This document shows, in pieces, positions 46,288 through 53,945 of a stretch of DNA of 64,000 nucleotides. The stretch spans positions 1,426,001 to 1,490,000 of the forward strand of contig NZ_CP048833.1 in NCBI RefSeq assembly GCF_012971725.1. The letters are read 5' to 3'. Both the position numbers and the translations under genes were made by a program. Numbering within the stretch: position 1 is the stretch's first letter; every line of letters begins with the position of its first letter. The notes beneath the pieces are model-generated. The model was not told the origin of the DNA. It worked only from the letters and a program-made list of their open reading frames with translations, and ran no database searches. The DNA is from Pseudomonas multiresinivorans. GTDB taxonomy: Bacteria; Pseudomonadota; Gammaproteobacteria; Pseudomonadales; Pseudomonadaceae.

Positions 46288-46554
46288 CTATCCCGCGCTG
46301 GGTTTGGCTAATTTGGCATCGGCTTCCTCATAACCCGGAGCGACTTGGCCATGTTCAGGGTCTACCTCGCCTTTCCACAGCCATAGCTCGTATTGAGGAA
46401 AGGCCTTCAGGACCTCCTCCATGTCTTCGATTCGGGCTTTGACATCTTGATTCGTAGCCACGGTCTGCCAGCGCCTGCGGTCGATGCGGGTTGCAGTGGC
46501 AAGCTTTGTCGCGCCTATGTAGCGGACCAGCGTTCTTAGACGGCCCTCAATCAT
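46288..46554 (-). CDS. Putative phage repressor-like DNA-binding protein
   Basis: 88 residues, basic at the N-terminus (RLRTLVRYIGATKLATATRI) with a helix-turn-helix-like layout, then an acidic tail. It is transcribed away from the excisionase-like genes across a strong palindrome, the position of the immunity repressor in Pf-type phages. The function rests mainly on this context. Confidence 0.55.
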   Translation of the reverse strand: MIEGRLRTLVRYIGATKLATATRIDRRRWQTVATNQDVKARIEDMEEVLKAFPQYELWLWKGEVDPEHGQVAPGYEEADAKLAKPSAG

Positions 46555-46572
46555 TCCAGTTGCTCAATGCTG

Positions 46573-46609
46573 AAAGACAAAATATTTGACTGGCAAATAT
46601 TTTGTCTTT
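46573..46609. promoter_or_regulatory. Perfect 16-bp inverted repeat in the lysogeny switch region
   Basis: AAAGACAAAATATTTG (46573-46588), 5-bp spacer ACTGG, CAAATATTTTGTCTTT (46594-46609). A related half-site TTTGAC..TTTGCC follows at 46622-46639 and includes a TTGACA -35 candidate. It lies between the divergent repressor-like and excisionase-like genes. Confidence 0.75.
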
Positions 46610-46690
46610 ATGGTGTTCGTGTTTGACAAATAATTTGCCATAAATCTGCGAGCACTCGCTTGCAATGGCACGAATAGTGACGGAACGAGC

Positions 46691-46906
46691 ATGGAACTGG
46701 AAGAGCTGAACCCCGGCGCCCTGGTAGGGGCGCAGCAGGATGTGGAGTCGATAGAGCATTGGGCTGAGCGCAACGGTGTCGCCTATGGCATCGCTCGAGC
46801 CTGGGTGTACCGAGGCGTTCTGCCTTCCGTGAAGTTCGGCAAGTTCCGCATGGTCAACAGCGCTTTGCTCCGGAGCTGGTTGCTGGAGCAGGAGTGGACG
46901 GCATGA
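46691..46906 (+). CDS. Excisionase-like helix-turn-helix protein
   Basis: 71 residues. HWAERNGVAYGIARAWVYRG, then LPSVKFGKFRMVNSALLRSW, is a winged MerR/Xis-type DNA-binding domain, similar in size and site to XisF of Pf phages. It should bend DNA at the att site and help excision, and may also control the early promoter. First gene rightward of the palindrome. Confidence 0.7.
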   Translation: MELEELNPGALVGAQQDVESIEHWAERNGVAYGIARAWVYRGVLPSVKFGKFRMVNSALLRSWLLEQEWTA

Positions 46907-46928
46907 ATGACGGAATGGGAGAACGACT

Positions 46929-47144
46929 GTGAGCAAGGAGAAATGGAATCTGGACCTGTGCGGCATCGCTACCTTTGCGGAGATGTGCAGCGTGTCGTAC
47001 GACGAAGCGGCCCAGTGGGCGGAAGACGGCACTGTTCCGAGCATCCAGATGGGGTGCTTCCGCATGATCAATCTTGCCCGTTTCCGCGACGACATGGAGC
47101 GCGGCAAAGCCACCTTCGGTGCGGGGGACTACAGCAATGAATAG
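46929..47144 (+). CDS. Paralogous small DNA-binding protein
   Basis: 71 residues from GTG 46929. TFAEMCSVSYDEAAQWAEDG, then VPSIQMGCFRMINLARFRDD, parallels the preceding excisionase-like protein (VPSxxxGxFRMxN). The two are tandem relatives 22 bp apart. Pf-type phages carry similar small early genes after xis. Confidence 0.65.
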   Translation: MSKEKWNLDLCGIATFAEMCSVSYDEAAQWAEDGTVPSIQMGCFRMINLARFRDDMERGKATFGAGDYSNE

Positions 47145-47526
47145 CCAATCTCCCGTCCTCGATGCCGAAAGCGCTCTGCCTTATCTGGGGAAGACTGTCC
47201 TCGTTGAGTTGGCCTGGGAGCAGGACCCTGAATCGCTCTGGTGCTGCATGCACATCGTGGGCATCGTCCTGCCGCTGGCCGGTATCCAGGAAGAACCGTA
47301 TTTCCTGGTCAAGCACGTCGCTGGTGACGAGCCATTTCCCAACGAGATGTTCTGGTCGAACGTGCGCACGATTCGGGTGATGCGGTACCGCGACCGGCAT
47401 GGTTCCGGCAACGTACTGGGCCGCGTCACCCACCCTGACGACTCGCGCTCAAGGGCCGCGCTCCCGGCTCGTCGGAACAGCCCCACCGTTCCGGCGAACG
47501 GAAGCACGGGCGGAGCGAACCCTTGA
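47137..47526 (+). CDS. Phage-type small early protein
   Basis: 129 residues from ATG 47137, overlapping the previous stop by 8 bp. A folded N-terminal part (LPYLGKTVLVELAWEQDPES, then VRTIRVMRYRDR) is followed by a disordered Arg/Pro/Ser tail. The function is unknown; it occupies the place of conserved hypotheticals before gene V in Pf phages. Confidence 0.6.
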   Translation: MNSQSPVLDAESALPYLGKTVLVELAWEQDPESLWCCMHIVGIVLPLAGIQEEPYFLVKHVAGDEPFPNEMFWSNVRTIRVMRYRDRHGSGNVLGRVTHPDDSRSRAALPARRNSPTVPANGSTGGANP

Positions 47527-47615
47527 ACGCTTGCCCCTCATCAGCCTCGGCCGGTGAGCGTGGGGCAGCTTCTCCGCCCCGCGCTCCCGAGCCCTCGGCG
47601 GCAAGAGCGGGATGA

Positions 47616-47786
47616 CAAGGGCAGCGCCCTTGGTGTGATGGAGGCGTCAGCCATCAAGAAAGCTGATGGCTTGAAATGCCTGCCCATGACCCCGAATGTT
47701 GTTCCGTCGCTATTCGTTCCAATGCGTCTAGAACGGGCCTCTAGCCATTAAATCAAACGATTAGTCGCGCTGCCGGCGGTTTGATT
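47616..47786. other. Cluster of three perfect hairpins, candidate origin/packaging region
   Basis: CAAGGGC-AGC-GCCCTTG (47616-47632), AGCCATCA-N7-TGATGGCT (47649-47671) and AATCAAAC-N20-GTTTGATT (47751-47786). They occupy the noncoding stretch where Pf phages have ssDNA-binding and coat genes. Filamentous phages use such hairpins for replication origins and packaging. Confidence 0.55.
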
Positions 47787-47898
47787 CAATACCCATATCC
47801 CACTGCAAAACCTCGATAGCGCAGATCAACCGGCGAGCGCGCCTGTTTATCCGTGCCAGGCCAACTCATGCCTGCGAAAAGGCAACGGAGGCAGCGCG

Positions 47899-48009
47899 AT
47901 GCAATTACCCGATTGGACCTATGACCTTGTGCTGGTGGCGCTGGCCTACCTGCTGGGCGCGATCTCGGCCCTGGGTTCTTCCTCGCCAGCAGTAGCGTTT
48001 CCCTACTGA
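47899..48009 (+). CDS. Small single-helix membrane protein
   Basis: 36 residues starting MQLPDWTYDLVLVALAYLLG, with CGGAGG before the ATG. One membrane helix and a short tail. Pf phages have a similarly tiny ORF between gene V and the coat gene, so this may be its remnant. Too short to be certain. The 145 bp that follow, up to the initiator gene, show nothing I can name. Confidence 0.45.
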   Translation: MQLPDWTYDLVLVALAYLLGAISALGSSSPAVAFPY

Positions 48010-48154
48010 GGTGCATGAGTCGGGCGTGGGCCGCGACGCCGGCCGGGAGCGCAAGGCACGAGCGGTAGGCCGAAGGCGCGGCCGACGCCCCCTGTAACAC
48101 GTCGGAAAGCCCAACTACCAACGTTTCAATTCGTAGCTATTTGGAGTGTTTAAC

Positions 48155-49447
48155 ATGGCAAAGCCCTATCACATGCTGCGCATTACCCTGAAGCCCAATG
48201 GCGAGTTCGTGGAGTCGGAGAGCGGTCGCCTGTTTTTCGATGACCAGCGCAAGCGATTCATTGACCTGTCCAACGTTCGGTTGCTGCGTTGCGGCGTCGA
48301 CACCGTTCGCCAGTTGTACAACGGCATGATCCGGCCTGAAGTCATGGCGCTGTTCGAGCAGCCGGAAGAGTTCGTTAAGTTCGCCGGCCACCAGTGGGCC
48401 AAGGGCAGGGTAGGGCGCGATTCGGGCTATCAGTACCGTTTGCAGAACGCTGACATGGGCGTGATCCTGCTGATCAAGAACCACAACGTGAAGCTCGAGA
48501 ACATCGGCGCTCACCTCAAGTTCGAGATTTCCCCTCACGCCCTGGATGGCGCGGATCCGCAATCGCTTCAACGCCTGATGGATGACCTGGCGCGGGCTGT
48601 GCTGATGCACTGCGAAACCAATCAGTGTGCGGTCCATCTCGCCCTGGATGTGCAGGGTTGGGAGCCTCCGCGCGACATCGTGGAGCACATGCATTGCCGC
48701 TCGCATCGGGTGCGCCAGATCACCGGGATTGAGCGCATTGAGTTCGACAGCAGCGCCTCCGTCTACGGTCGCGGTGAAACGTACATGTTCGGCTCCGCCA
48801 GTGGCCTGCAACTGTGCATCTACAACAAAACGATCCAGGCACGGGCCACCGACAAGCTCGATTACTGGAGCAACGTGTGGGCATCCCTCAACGGCGATCC
48901 GTTCGGTGATGGTGACCCGGCGTACAAGCCTGAAGAGGACGTATGGCGCCTTGAGTTCCGTTTCCACCACTCGGTGATTCAGCAGTTCTCCGAAGGCTCC
49001 ACGCTGTCCTCTGGTGAGGTGATCGGGTGCCGCACCTATGCTGGCCTATGCCCGCACCTGCAAGGCCTCTGGCGCTACGCCTGCGACAACTTCCGCCTGT
49101 TCAAATCCAAGTCCCGCCTCGATCCGTTCTGGACCCTGATCTTCCAGGATGCAAAGGTCCAGGTGGAGGCCGATCCGCTGATTGATCGCACCGAGTACCG
49201 CCGCTACTACAAGACCGCACAGGGCTTCTCCGGGAAGAACTGCGAGATGTTCCTGGGCCAGTTCGTCAGCCTTATCGCACGGGAGCGCGTGAACATAAAA
49301 AAGGCTATTGAGGTCGGCAAGACGCTGCCGTTCTGGCACGTGATCGAGGATCACTACAAGGCCAAAGGCTTCACGACTGTCGACCTCGAAAAGCACATGC
49401 GCAAGCTGCTGAATGACCGGTATTTGCGGCGGGGGTACTCTATCTAG
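48155..49447 (+). CDS. Filamentous-phage-type replication initiator
   Basis: 430 residues from ATG 48155 (GGAG 8 bp upstream; a GTG at 48146 is less likely). It resembles the Rep_trans/RstA-pII-type initiators: LCIYNKTIQARATDKLDYWS and VWRLEFRFHHSVIQQF are the characteristic central motifs, and Tyr-rich RTEYRRYYKTAQGF may hold the nicking tyrosine. It would nick the origin and start rolling-circle replication. It overlaps the integrase start by one base. Confidence 0.82.
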   Translation: MAKPYHMLRITLKPNGEFVESESGRLFFDDQRKRFIDLSNVRLLRCGVDTVRQLYNGMIRPEVMALFEQPEEFVKFAGHQWAKGRVGRDSGYQYRLQNADMGVILLIKNHNVKLENIGAHLKFEISPHALDGADPQSLQRLMDDLARAVLMHCETNQCAVHLALDVQGWEPPRDIVEHMHCRSHRVRQITGIERIEFDSSASVYGRGETYMFGSASGLQLCIYNKTIQARATDKLDYWSNVWASLNGDPFGDGDPAYKPEEDVWRLEFRFHHSVIQQFSEGSTLSSGEVIGCRTYAGLCPHLQGLWRYACDNFRLFKSKSRLDPFWTLIFQDAKVQVEADPLIDRTEYRRYYKTAQGFSGKNCEMFLGQFVSLIARERVNIKKAIEVGKTLPFWHVIEDHYKAKGFTTVDLEKHMRKLLNDRYLRRGYSI

Positions 49448-50487
49448 TGAGCATCACCAAGCTCCCCGATGGCCGTTGGTTTGTCGATGTAGAACCGATC
49501 AAGGGCAGGCGTTTCCGCAAGCGGTTTAGTACCAAGGGAGAGGCCCAACGCTTCGAGGCTACTGTGCGTCAGAAGTGCATCGATAGCCCTGGTTGGAACC
49601 CCACTCCGAAGGACCGACGCCGGTTGCTGGAATTGCTCAATCGCTGGGGTGTTCTGCATGGTCATGCGCTGAGCGATTACGACGGGCGCGAGCTGCTGAT
49701 GCGACGGATGATTGAACGGCTCAAGAACCCTATTGGGCGGGCCTTCACGGCCATTCGGTTTGCGGAGTATCGGGCCAAGCGCCTTGCGGATGGCTACAGC
49801 CGAAAGACTCTCAACAATGAGCTGTCGTACCTGCGCGCGATGTTCAATTGCCTGATCCAGTTTGGTGAGGTGGATTACCCGAACCCACTGGCCACTCTGA
49901 AGCCGCTGAAGCTGCAAGAGAACGAGTTGGCCTACCTCGATCATGACCAGATCGCGGCGTTGTTCGATACGTTGCGCCAGATGCCGCACGTCCACGTGGA
50001 GCTGATATCAGCCATTTGCCTTGCCACGGGGTGTCGATGGGGAGAGGCGCAGGGGCTTGTGCCATCCAGGGTGAAGGGAGCTGCCGTGCACTTCATCAAC
50101 ACCAAATCCAAGCGTCGACGCTCGATACCGATTTCACCCGAACTGGAGAGCAGGATTCTCGATCACTTCAAACGCTTCGGACCTTTCACCAACTGTCGAA
50201 ACGCATTTGATGAAGCTGTCACCAAGGCTGGTCTAGAGTTACCGCCAGGTCAGAAGGCACACGTCCTGCGACATACCTTCGCTAGCCACTTCATGGCGAA
50301 CGGTGGCAACATCCTGTCCCTGCAAAAGATACTCGGCCATTCGACCCTGGCGATGACCATGCGTTATGCGCACCTCGCTCCAGGGCACATGCAGGACGTG
50401 CTAGCGTTCGGTCCCAGCAGAGATTTTCGACACTTCTTCGACACTCCACCGGAGTCGGCCACGGAAGCTGGAGAAAAAGCCTTGTAA
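49447..50487 (+). CDS. Tyrosine integrase, Pf-phage type
   Basis: 346 residues from GTG 49447. Catalytic residues: Arg in CLATGCRWGEAQGL, HVLRHTFASHF, LGHSTLAMTMRY with the nucleophile Tyr, followed by AHLAPGH. An N-terminal arm-binding domain (SITKLPDGRWFVDVEPIKGR) is typical of the Pf group. It catalyses recombination between the phage site and tRNA-Sec. The stop is only 8 bp before the tRNA. The C-terminal tail (RDFRHFFDTPP) is coded by TTTCGACAC repeats. Confidence 0.93.
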   Translation: MSITKLPDGRWFVDVEPIKGRRFRKRFSTKGEAQRFEATVRQKCIDSPGWNPTPKDRRRLLELLNRWGVLHGHALSDYDGRELLMRRMIERLKNPIGRAFTAIRFAEYRAKRLADGYSRKTLNNELSYLRAMFNCLIQFGEVDYPNPLATLKPLKLQENELAYLDHDQIAALFDTLRQMPHVHVELISAICLATGCRWGEAQGLVPSRVKGAAVHFINTKSKRRRSIPISPELESRILDHFKRFGPFTNCRNAFDEAVTKAGLELPPGQKAHVLRHTFASHFMANGGNILSLQKILGHSTLAMTMRYAHLAPGHMQDVLAFGPSRDFRHFFDTPPESATEAGEKAL

Positions 50488-50495
50488 ATCAATAT

Positions 50496-50537
50496 GGAAG
50501 GCAATCACGCCCGGTGGCGTGGCCGGGCTTCAAACCC
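50496..50537 (+). repeat. attR: tRNA-Sec nucleotides 1-42, element-borne
   Basis: Identical to 42693-42734. In the integrated state this copy supplies the 5' half of the working tRNA. Sequence upstream of it (int 3' end) differs completely from that upstream of attL. Confidence 0.92.
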
Positions 50538-50591
50538 GGTGGGGGACGGCAGCCGTTCCTGGGTGAGTTCGACTCTCACTGCCTTCCGCCA
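50496..50591 (+). tRNA. selC: tRNA-Sec (anticodon TCA)
   Basis: 96 nt. An 8-bp acceptor stem (GGAAGGCA / TGCCTTCC) and discriminator G with encoded CCA at 50589-50591. Anticodon arm CCGGG-CTTCAAA-CCCGG, long variable arm, T-arm GTGAG-TTCGACT-CTCAC. The 8-bp acceptor plus long extra arm and UCA anticodon are diagnostic. It is charged with Ser, converted by SelA and delivered by SelB. The 5' half is supplied by the integrated element. Confidence 0.97.
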
Positions 50592-50695
50592 ATTTCCCTG
50601 TTTCGAACTTCTTCCGCCCTTGGCACAGGCTGAGCAGGCATGGGCTATTGTCTGCCTGAGGTCATCAAGGCTGCGCCGTCAGGAGGGACCTGGCC

Positions 50696-51106
50696 ATGGT
50701 AAGGCTGGACCTGTTCACCGAAGAACATCTGGAATTGGGCGATCTTTGGCAGTTGCAGGATGGGCGACGGGAAGAGTGTTTTCTGATACCGCTGATGGCG
50801 GCTCAGGTCGAGCAATCGGGGCCCTTGCTGGTTCGCGCATTGTTTCGATTACCGTCCGGTGACCAGCTTCAGGGCTTGATGACTTATGACGCAGACAGCG
50901 ATGACGTCTACGCGCTGCATGTGCTGATTGGCGGAGAAAGTTTCTCCTTCAATAAATACCTGCCGGAAGCGTCCTTCGAAGAAGTGCTGGCGCTGGCTGA
51001 TCGTCTGGGCGTCGGAACGGGTGGGGTCCTGCCCGTGCGTTACAGCGTTGTACGAGACGCCATGCCCATTCGCGACGGCCGCTTTACTTTGTGGATCGGC
51101 TGTTAA
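50696..51106 (+). CDS. Hypothetical protein
   Basis: 136 residues, soluble, mixed alpha/beta (VRLDLFTEEHLELGDLWQLQ, then ALFRLPSGDQLQGLMTYD). No recognised domain. AGGAGG is upstream. It is the first chromosomal gene on the right side of the element. Its stop overlaps the convergent DUF gene. Confidence 0.65.
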   Translation: MVRLDLFTEEHLELGDLWQLQDGRREECFLIPLMAAQVEQSGPLLVRALFRLPSGDQLQGLMTYDADSDDVYALHVLIGGESFSFNKYLPEASFEEVLALADRLGVGTGGVLPVRYSVVRDAMPIRDGRFTLWIGC

Positions 51107-51333
51107 CGAGTAGTCGCGCAGTCTTTGCGCCGCCGCCACTCATCCACCACCGCTCCCATGTCCGCTGGCGCGCCGCTGCGTATCCAGGCCATGAAGGCGC
51201 GGTCGAAATGGAAGTCGTCGCCGCAGTGCTCGGTCATGAAGCGGCGGACGTTCTGGGTGTTGCGGTAGTTGCTATCCAGCGGGGTCTGCCGGGTGATCGG
51301 GTCGCTGTGCCAGTCGAAGGCCATGGCGTCCAT
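51103..51333 (-). CDS. DUF6434-like protein
   Basis: 76 residues (ATG 51324 may be the true start). FDWHSDPITRQTPLDSNYRN, then DFHFDRAFMAWIRSG, is the pattern of a small family found at the end of SAP-domain proteins and alone. Function unknown. Convergent with the preceding gene, stops overlapping. Confidence 0.75.
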   Translation of the reverse strand: MDAMAFDWHSDPITRQTPLDSNYRNTQNVRRFMTEHCGDDFHFDRAFMAWIRSGAPADMGAVVDEWRRRKDCATTR

Positions 51334-51406
51334 TCCTGTGCCTTGGGGAGCTGCCGTTATAGCGCACTCGGCAGCCGCTGGTGCGGTCTGCCGAGGTGTT
51401 GCGGCG

Positions 51407-51610
51407 TCACTGGCCCCACATCATCCGCTGTTGCTGCGCCGAGTAATCGTCGCTTTGCAGGCGCATGCGGGTGGGCTGGCGTTCGAGGTTGTCTTCGCCG
51501 AAGGATTCGCGCACGGGCGATTCGATGGCACCGAAGTGGTTGTAGTGCGGGGCGTCGGCGCAGCCGACCAGGGTGAAGCAGGCGAAGGTGACCACGGAGA
51601 GCTTGAGCAT
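51407..51610 (-). CDS. Small lipoprotein
   Basis: 67 residues with lipobox TLVGC (Cys 17). The mature part is short and polar (ADAPHYNHFGAIESPVRESF). AGGAGG lies before the ATG. No family recognised. Confidence 0.7.
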   Translation of the reverse strand: MLKLSVVTFACFTLVGCADAPHYNHFGAIESPVRESFGEDNLERQPTRMRLQSDDYSAQQQRMMWGQ

Positions 51611-51681
51611 GGGACTTCCTCCTGAGGGGAGCTCCGAGCTTCGGCCGGCTGGATTAACGGCGGATTAACGAGCAGCAATCT

Positions 51682-52305
51682 TCAGCGGCTGTCCGGTCCC
51701 TGGATTTCGCCACCATGGGCAGCGTCGCCGTCGCGGTAGTGCTCCGGCGGGTTGAGCGCGCGCCCCAGTATCTGCGCGACGACCTCGTCCTTGCCTTCGG
51801 TGTAGGCGTCGCGGTCGGTGGGGAAACGCTGTGCCAGGTCGTGTTTCACCTGCGCGTAGAGTCGGGCGTCGTCGGGGTGGGTGCGCAGCCAGTCGCGGAA
51901 CAGCAGTCGGCGCGAGGCTTCGTTCAGCTCCATGACGTGGACATGATGGGTGCGCCCGCTGCCCAGCGGCGGCATGCCTTTGACGAAGAACATTCGCGAG
52001 GTGTCGGGATTCTCCGCCCAGTACTGGTAGCCCAGCCGTTGTAGCGGTTCGATGAGGCGATGCGGGTCGCTGCCCGGCGGCGGCAGCAGGAGGATGTCGA
52101 TGATCGGCTTGGCATCCAGCCCCGGCACGGCGGTGCTGCCGATGTGCTCGATGCCCAGGCCGGGGAGCTCGACCTGCTGGGCGATGGCGGCGGCTTCTTC
52201 GGCGAATCGTTGTAGCCAATGGGGATCGGCTGCAACGACTTCGATGCGGTCGTCTTCGGCGTTGCTCCAGCGCTGGCCGTCGAATTCGGGGGCTAGCGGG
52301 CTCAT
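51682..52305 (-). CDS. GrpB/UPF0157 family protein
   Basis: 207 residues. VEVVAADPHWLQRFAEEAAA-like opening, then LGIEHIGSTAVPGLDAKPII and DILLLPPPG, is the GrpB nucleotidyltransferase-like fold. HHVHVMELNEASRRLLFRDW is a second conserved block. Activity is not established; related to dephospho-CoA kinase C-terminal domains. Single gene. Confidence 0.85.
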   Translation of the reverse strand: MSPLAPEFDGQRWSNAEDDRIEVVAADPHWLQRFAEEAAAIAQQVELPGLGIEHIGSTAVPGLDAKPIIDILLLPPPGSDPHRLIEPLQRLGYQYWAENPDTSRMFFVKGMPPLGSGRTHHVHVMELNEASRRLLFRDWLRTHPDDARLYAQVKHDLAQRFPTDRDAYTEGKDEVVAQILGRALNPPEHYRDGDAAHGGEIQGPDSR

Positions 52306-52432
52306 GTGGAAACTCCGGCGATAGCGGTGGGAGGGCGAGGATTGGAGGCTGGTCGGGCGGGCGGAGTTCCGAGCAAGTCCGGCAGGAGCATTCCAGGGAC
52401 GCGATCTTGAGGGCCATGCTCGTGGAGCGTGC

Positions 52433-53116
52433 TCATTGCACCGGGAAGTCGAAGTAGGTCTTCGGGTAAGGCTCGGCCTTCAGGGTGTAGTGCCACCACT
52501 CGGCGCCGTAAGGTTCGAAGCCGTGGCGCAGCATGGCCTGGCGCAGGGTTTCGCGGTTGCGCGTCTGCTGCACGCTGACCAGCGCGGTGCCGTGATGGGA
52601 GATGGGCCCGAAGAAGTCGAACGGGCTGCCCATGTCCAGTTCTTCCCCGGAGCTGGAATCCACCAGCGTGAGGTCGACGGTGCTGCCGCGCGAGTGGCCG
52701 GAGTGCTTGGCGATGTAGCCGTCGCGGAACAATGCAGGCTTGTCCAGGCCCGGGTAATAGCGGGCCTTCTGGCGAATGTCCTGCGGGTCGGCAGCCCAGC
52801 GGCGGAACTCATCCACGGCGCGCTGCGGGCGATAGCCATCGAAGATCTTCAGCGCCAGGCCGCTCAGGGCGACGTCCTTCTCGACCGCTGCCAATGCGCT
52901 GGCAGCTTCGCGGGTCAGGATGATCCGCGCCTTCTGGTAGCCGTCGATGGGCTCGCCGACGAAGTTGTCGGCGCCGGCGTAGCGCACCTCATAGCGCGCA
53001 GATTTCAGTACCTGGTCGAGATAGACGAAGCCGTCCTGCGCGGGCTGGTCGGCGTACAGCGTCGGGCTGGCGAGCAGGCAGAGCAGCAGCGCGAGGCGTC
53101 TGCCTGCCGGGCTCAT
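52433..53116 (-). CDS. D-Ala-D-Ala dipeptidase, VanX/DdpX family, exported
   Basis: 227 residues from ATG 53116. A signal peptide (about 1-22, RRLALLLCLLASPTLYAD) sends it to the periplasm. The M15 zinc motifs are SGHSRGSTVDLTL (His, Asp ligands) and GAEWWHY (catalytic Glu, His ligand). It hydrolyses D-Ala-D-Ala; in Gram-negatives it may salvage peptidoglycan dipeptide. Start overlaps the stop of the GcvH-like gene by 4 bp, last gene of a four-gene overlapping set. Confidence 0.88.
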   Translation of the reverse strand: MSPAGRRLALLLCLLASPTLYADQPAQDGFVYLDQVLKSARYEVRYAGADNFVGEPIDGYQKARIILTREAASALAAVEKDVALSGLALKIFDGYRPQRAVDEFRRWAADPQDIRQKARYYPGLDKPALFRDGYIAKHSGHSRGSTVDLTLVDSSSGEELDMGSPFDFFGPISHHGTALVSVQQTRNRETLRQAMLRHGFEPYGAEWWHYTLKAEPYPKTYFDFPVQ

Positions 53117-53574
53117 GGGCGCAACGCCTGGACCCCGTCGTCGTCCGGGTCGAAATTGTCCAGGCGCATACGCTGCTCGAAGGCTTTCAGCGCGGCCTCG
53201 CCGTGCAGGAAACGGCCCCGGGCGCCGGCCCAGTCGTCGGGCTTCAGGCGCACCATCCAGCCCTCGCCGTAGCAGTCCTGGTTGATCAGGCCGGGGCGGC
53301 GCACCACGGCTTCGTTGCTGGCGAGGACGGTACCGTCCAGCGGGCTGCGCGCCGAGGAAGCAGCCTTGGCGAACTCCACTACGCCGAAGCTGCGATCGCA
53401 ATCGATGTGCCAGCCATCGCGCTTGGGGGTGAAGGCGAAGATCTGCCCGTAGATCGCGCAGCCGTAGGAGGTGAGGCCGAGTGTGACGGCGCCGCTTGCT
53501 TCCTCGCGCAGCCAGAGGTTGTACTCGGGGGCGTAGAGCAACTGATCCGGAAATTCGAGGCCGTGCAGCTTCAC
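53113..53574 (-). CDS. GcvH-like lipoyl-domain protein
   Basis: 153 residues. The hybrid-barrel sequence follows GcvH: YNLWLREEASGAVTLGLTSY, then VVEFAKAASSARSPLDGTV with candidate lipoyl Lys70 (GcvH: ESVKAAS), then NQDCYGEGWMVRLKPDDW. No glycine-cleavage partner genes are adjacent. Instead it lies between a DsrE-like gene and a dipeptidase gene, overlapping both by 4 bp. A lipoyl carrier for sulfur or redox transfer is possible (as in LbpA systems); this is inference. Confidence 0.8.
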   Translation of the reverse strand: MKLHGLEFPDQLLYAPEYNLWLREEASGAVTLGLTSYGCAIYGQIFAFTPKRDGWHIDCDRSFGVVEFAKAASSARSPLDGTVLASNEAVVRRPGLINQDCYGEGWMVRLKPDDWAGARGRFLHGEAALKAFEQRMRLDNFDPDDDGVQALRP

Positions 53575-53945
53575 AGGGTCAGTACCCGGTCATATTCGAG
53601 GATCATGCGCGCCATCTCGCCGCCGCTGGCGATCTCGTCGACCTCTTCGATCAGTCGGCTCTCGTCGATGCTGATGCCCGGTGCGCGGCACATCAGCAGG
53701 CGCGCGCCGGCTTCCTTGGCCTGCTGGATGAAATGGCTGATGGGCTCGCCACCCTCGGCGGCATAAAGGTGATCGGCGATGTCCTGGAAGGCCAGGCGCG
53801 TGCCTTCGCCACTTAGGAACAGGGTGACCTGCGCGTCCATGCAGGCCAGCAGCGTGGCGGTGTAGAAGGGCGCGGCGCAGCGCGCCGGGGTGCTCGGGCC
53901 GCTGCTGACGATGATCAGCACCCGCTGGACTTCAGGCGTGGGCAA
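53571..53945 (-). CDS. DsrE/F-like sulfur-relay protein
   Basis: 124 residues from TTG 53945 (GGAG upstream); GTG 53921 is the alternative. VLIIVSSGPSTPARCAAPFY followed by TATLLACMDAQVTLFLSGEG is the DsrE fold opening, and ARLLMCRAPGIS carries the usual reactive Cys. Members carry persulfide sulfur between proteins. It overlaps the GNAT gene upstream and the GcvH-like gene downstream. Confidence 0.78.
   Translation of the reverse strand: MPTPEVQRVLIIVSSGPSTPARCAAPFYTATLLACMDAQVTLFLSGEGTRLAFQDIADHLYAAEGGEPISHFIQQAKEAGARLLMCRAPGISIDESRLIEEVDEIASGGEMARMILEYDRVLTL

Larger units (their letters stand above)
42693..50537. mobile_element. 7.8-kb integrative element in tRNA-Sec, filamentous-phage satellite-like
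   Basis: Bounded by a 42-bp perfect direct repeat equal to nucleotides 1-42 of tRNA-Sec. Contents left to right: AT-richer cargo genes (42934-45950), repressor-like gene, operator palindrome, excisionase-like genes, hairpin cluster, replication initiator, integrase. No major coat, minor coat, gene V-like or Zot/pI gene is visible, so the element could replicate and integrate but would need a helper phage to form virions. The right half resembles Pf phages; the left half may come from earlier insertions. Confidence 0.85.

Noticed and set aside
47554..47751. 65-residue ORF in the satellite's noncoding stretch
   Set aside because: Runs straight through two perfect hairpins, has no ribosome site and its product has no recognisable order.
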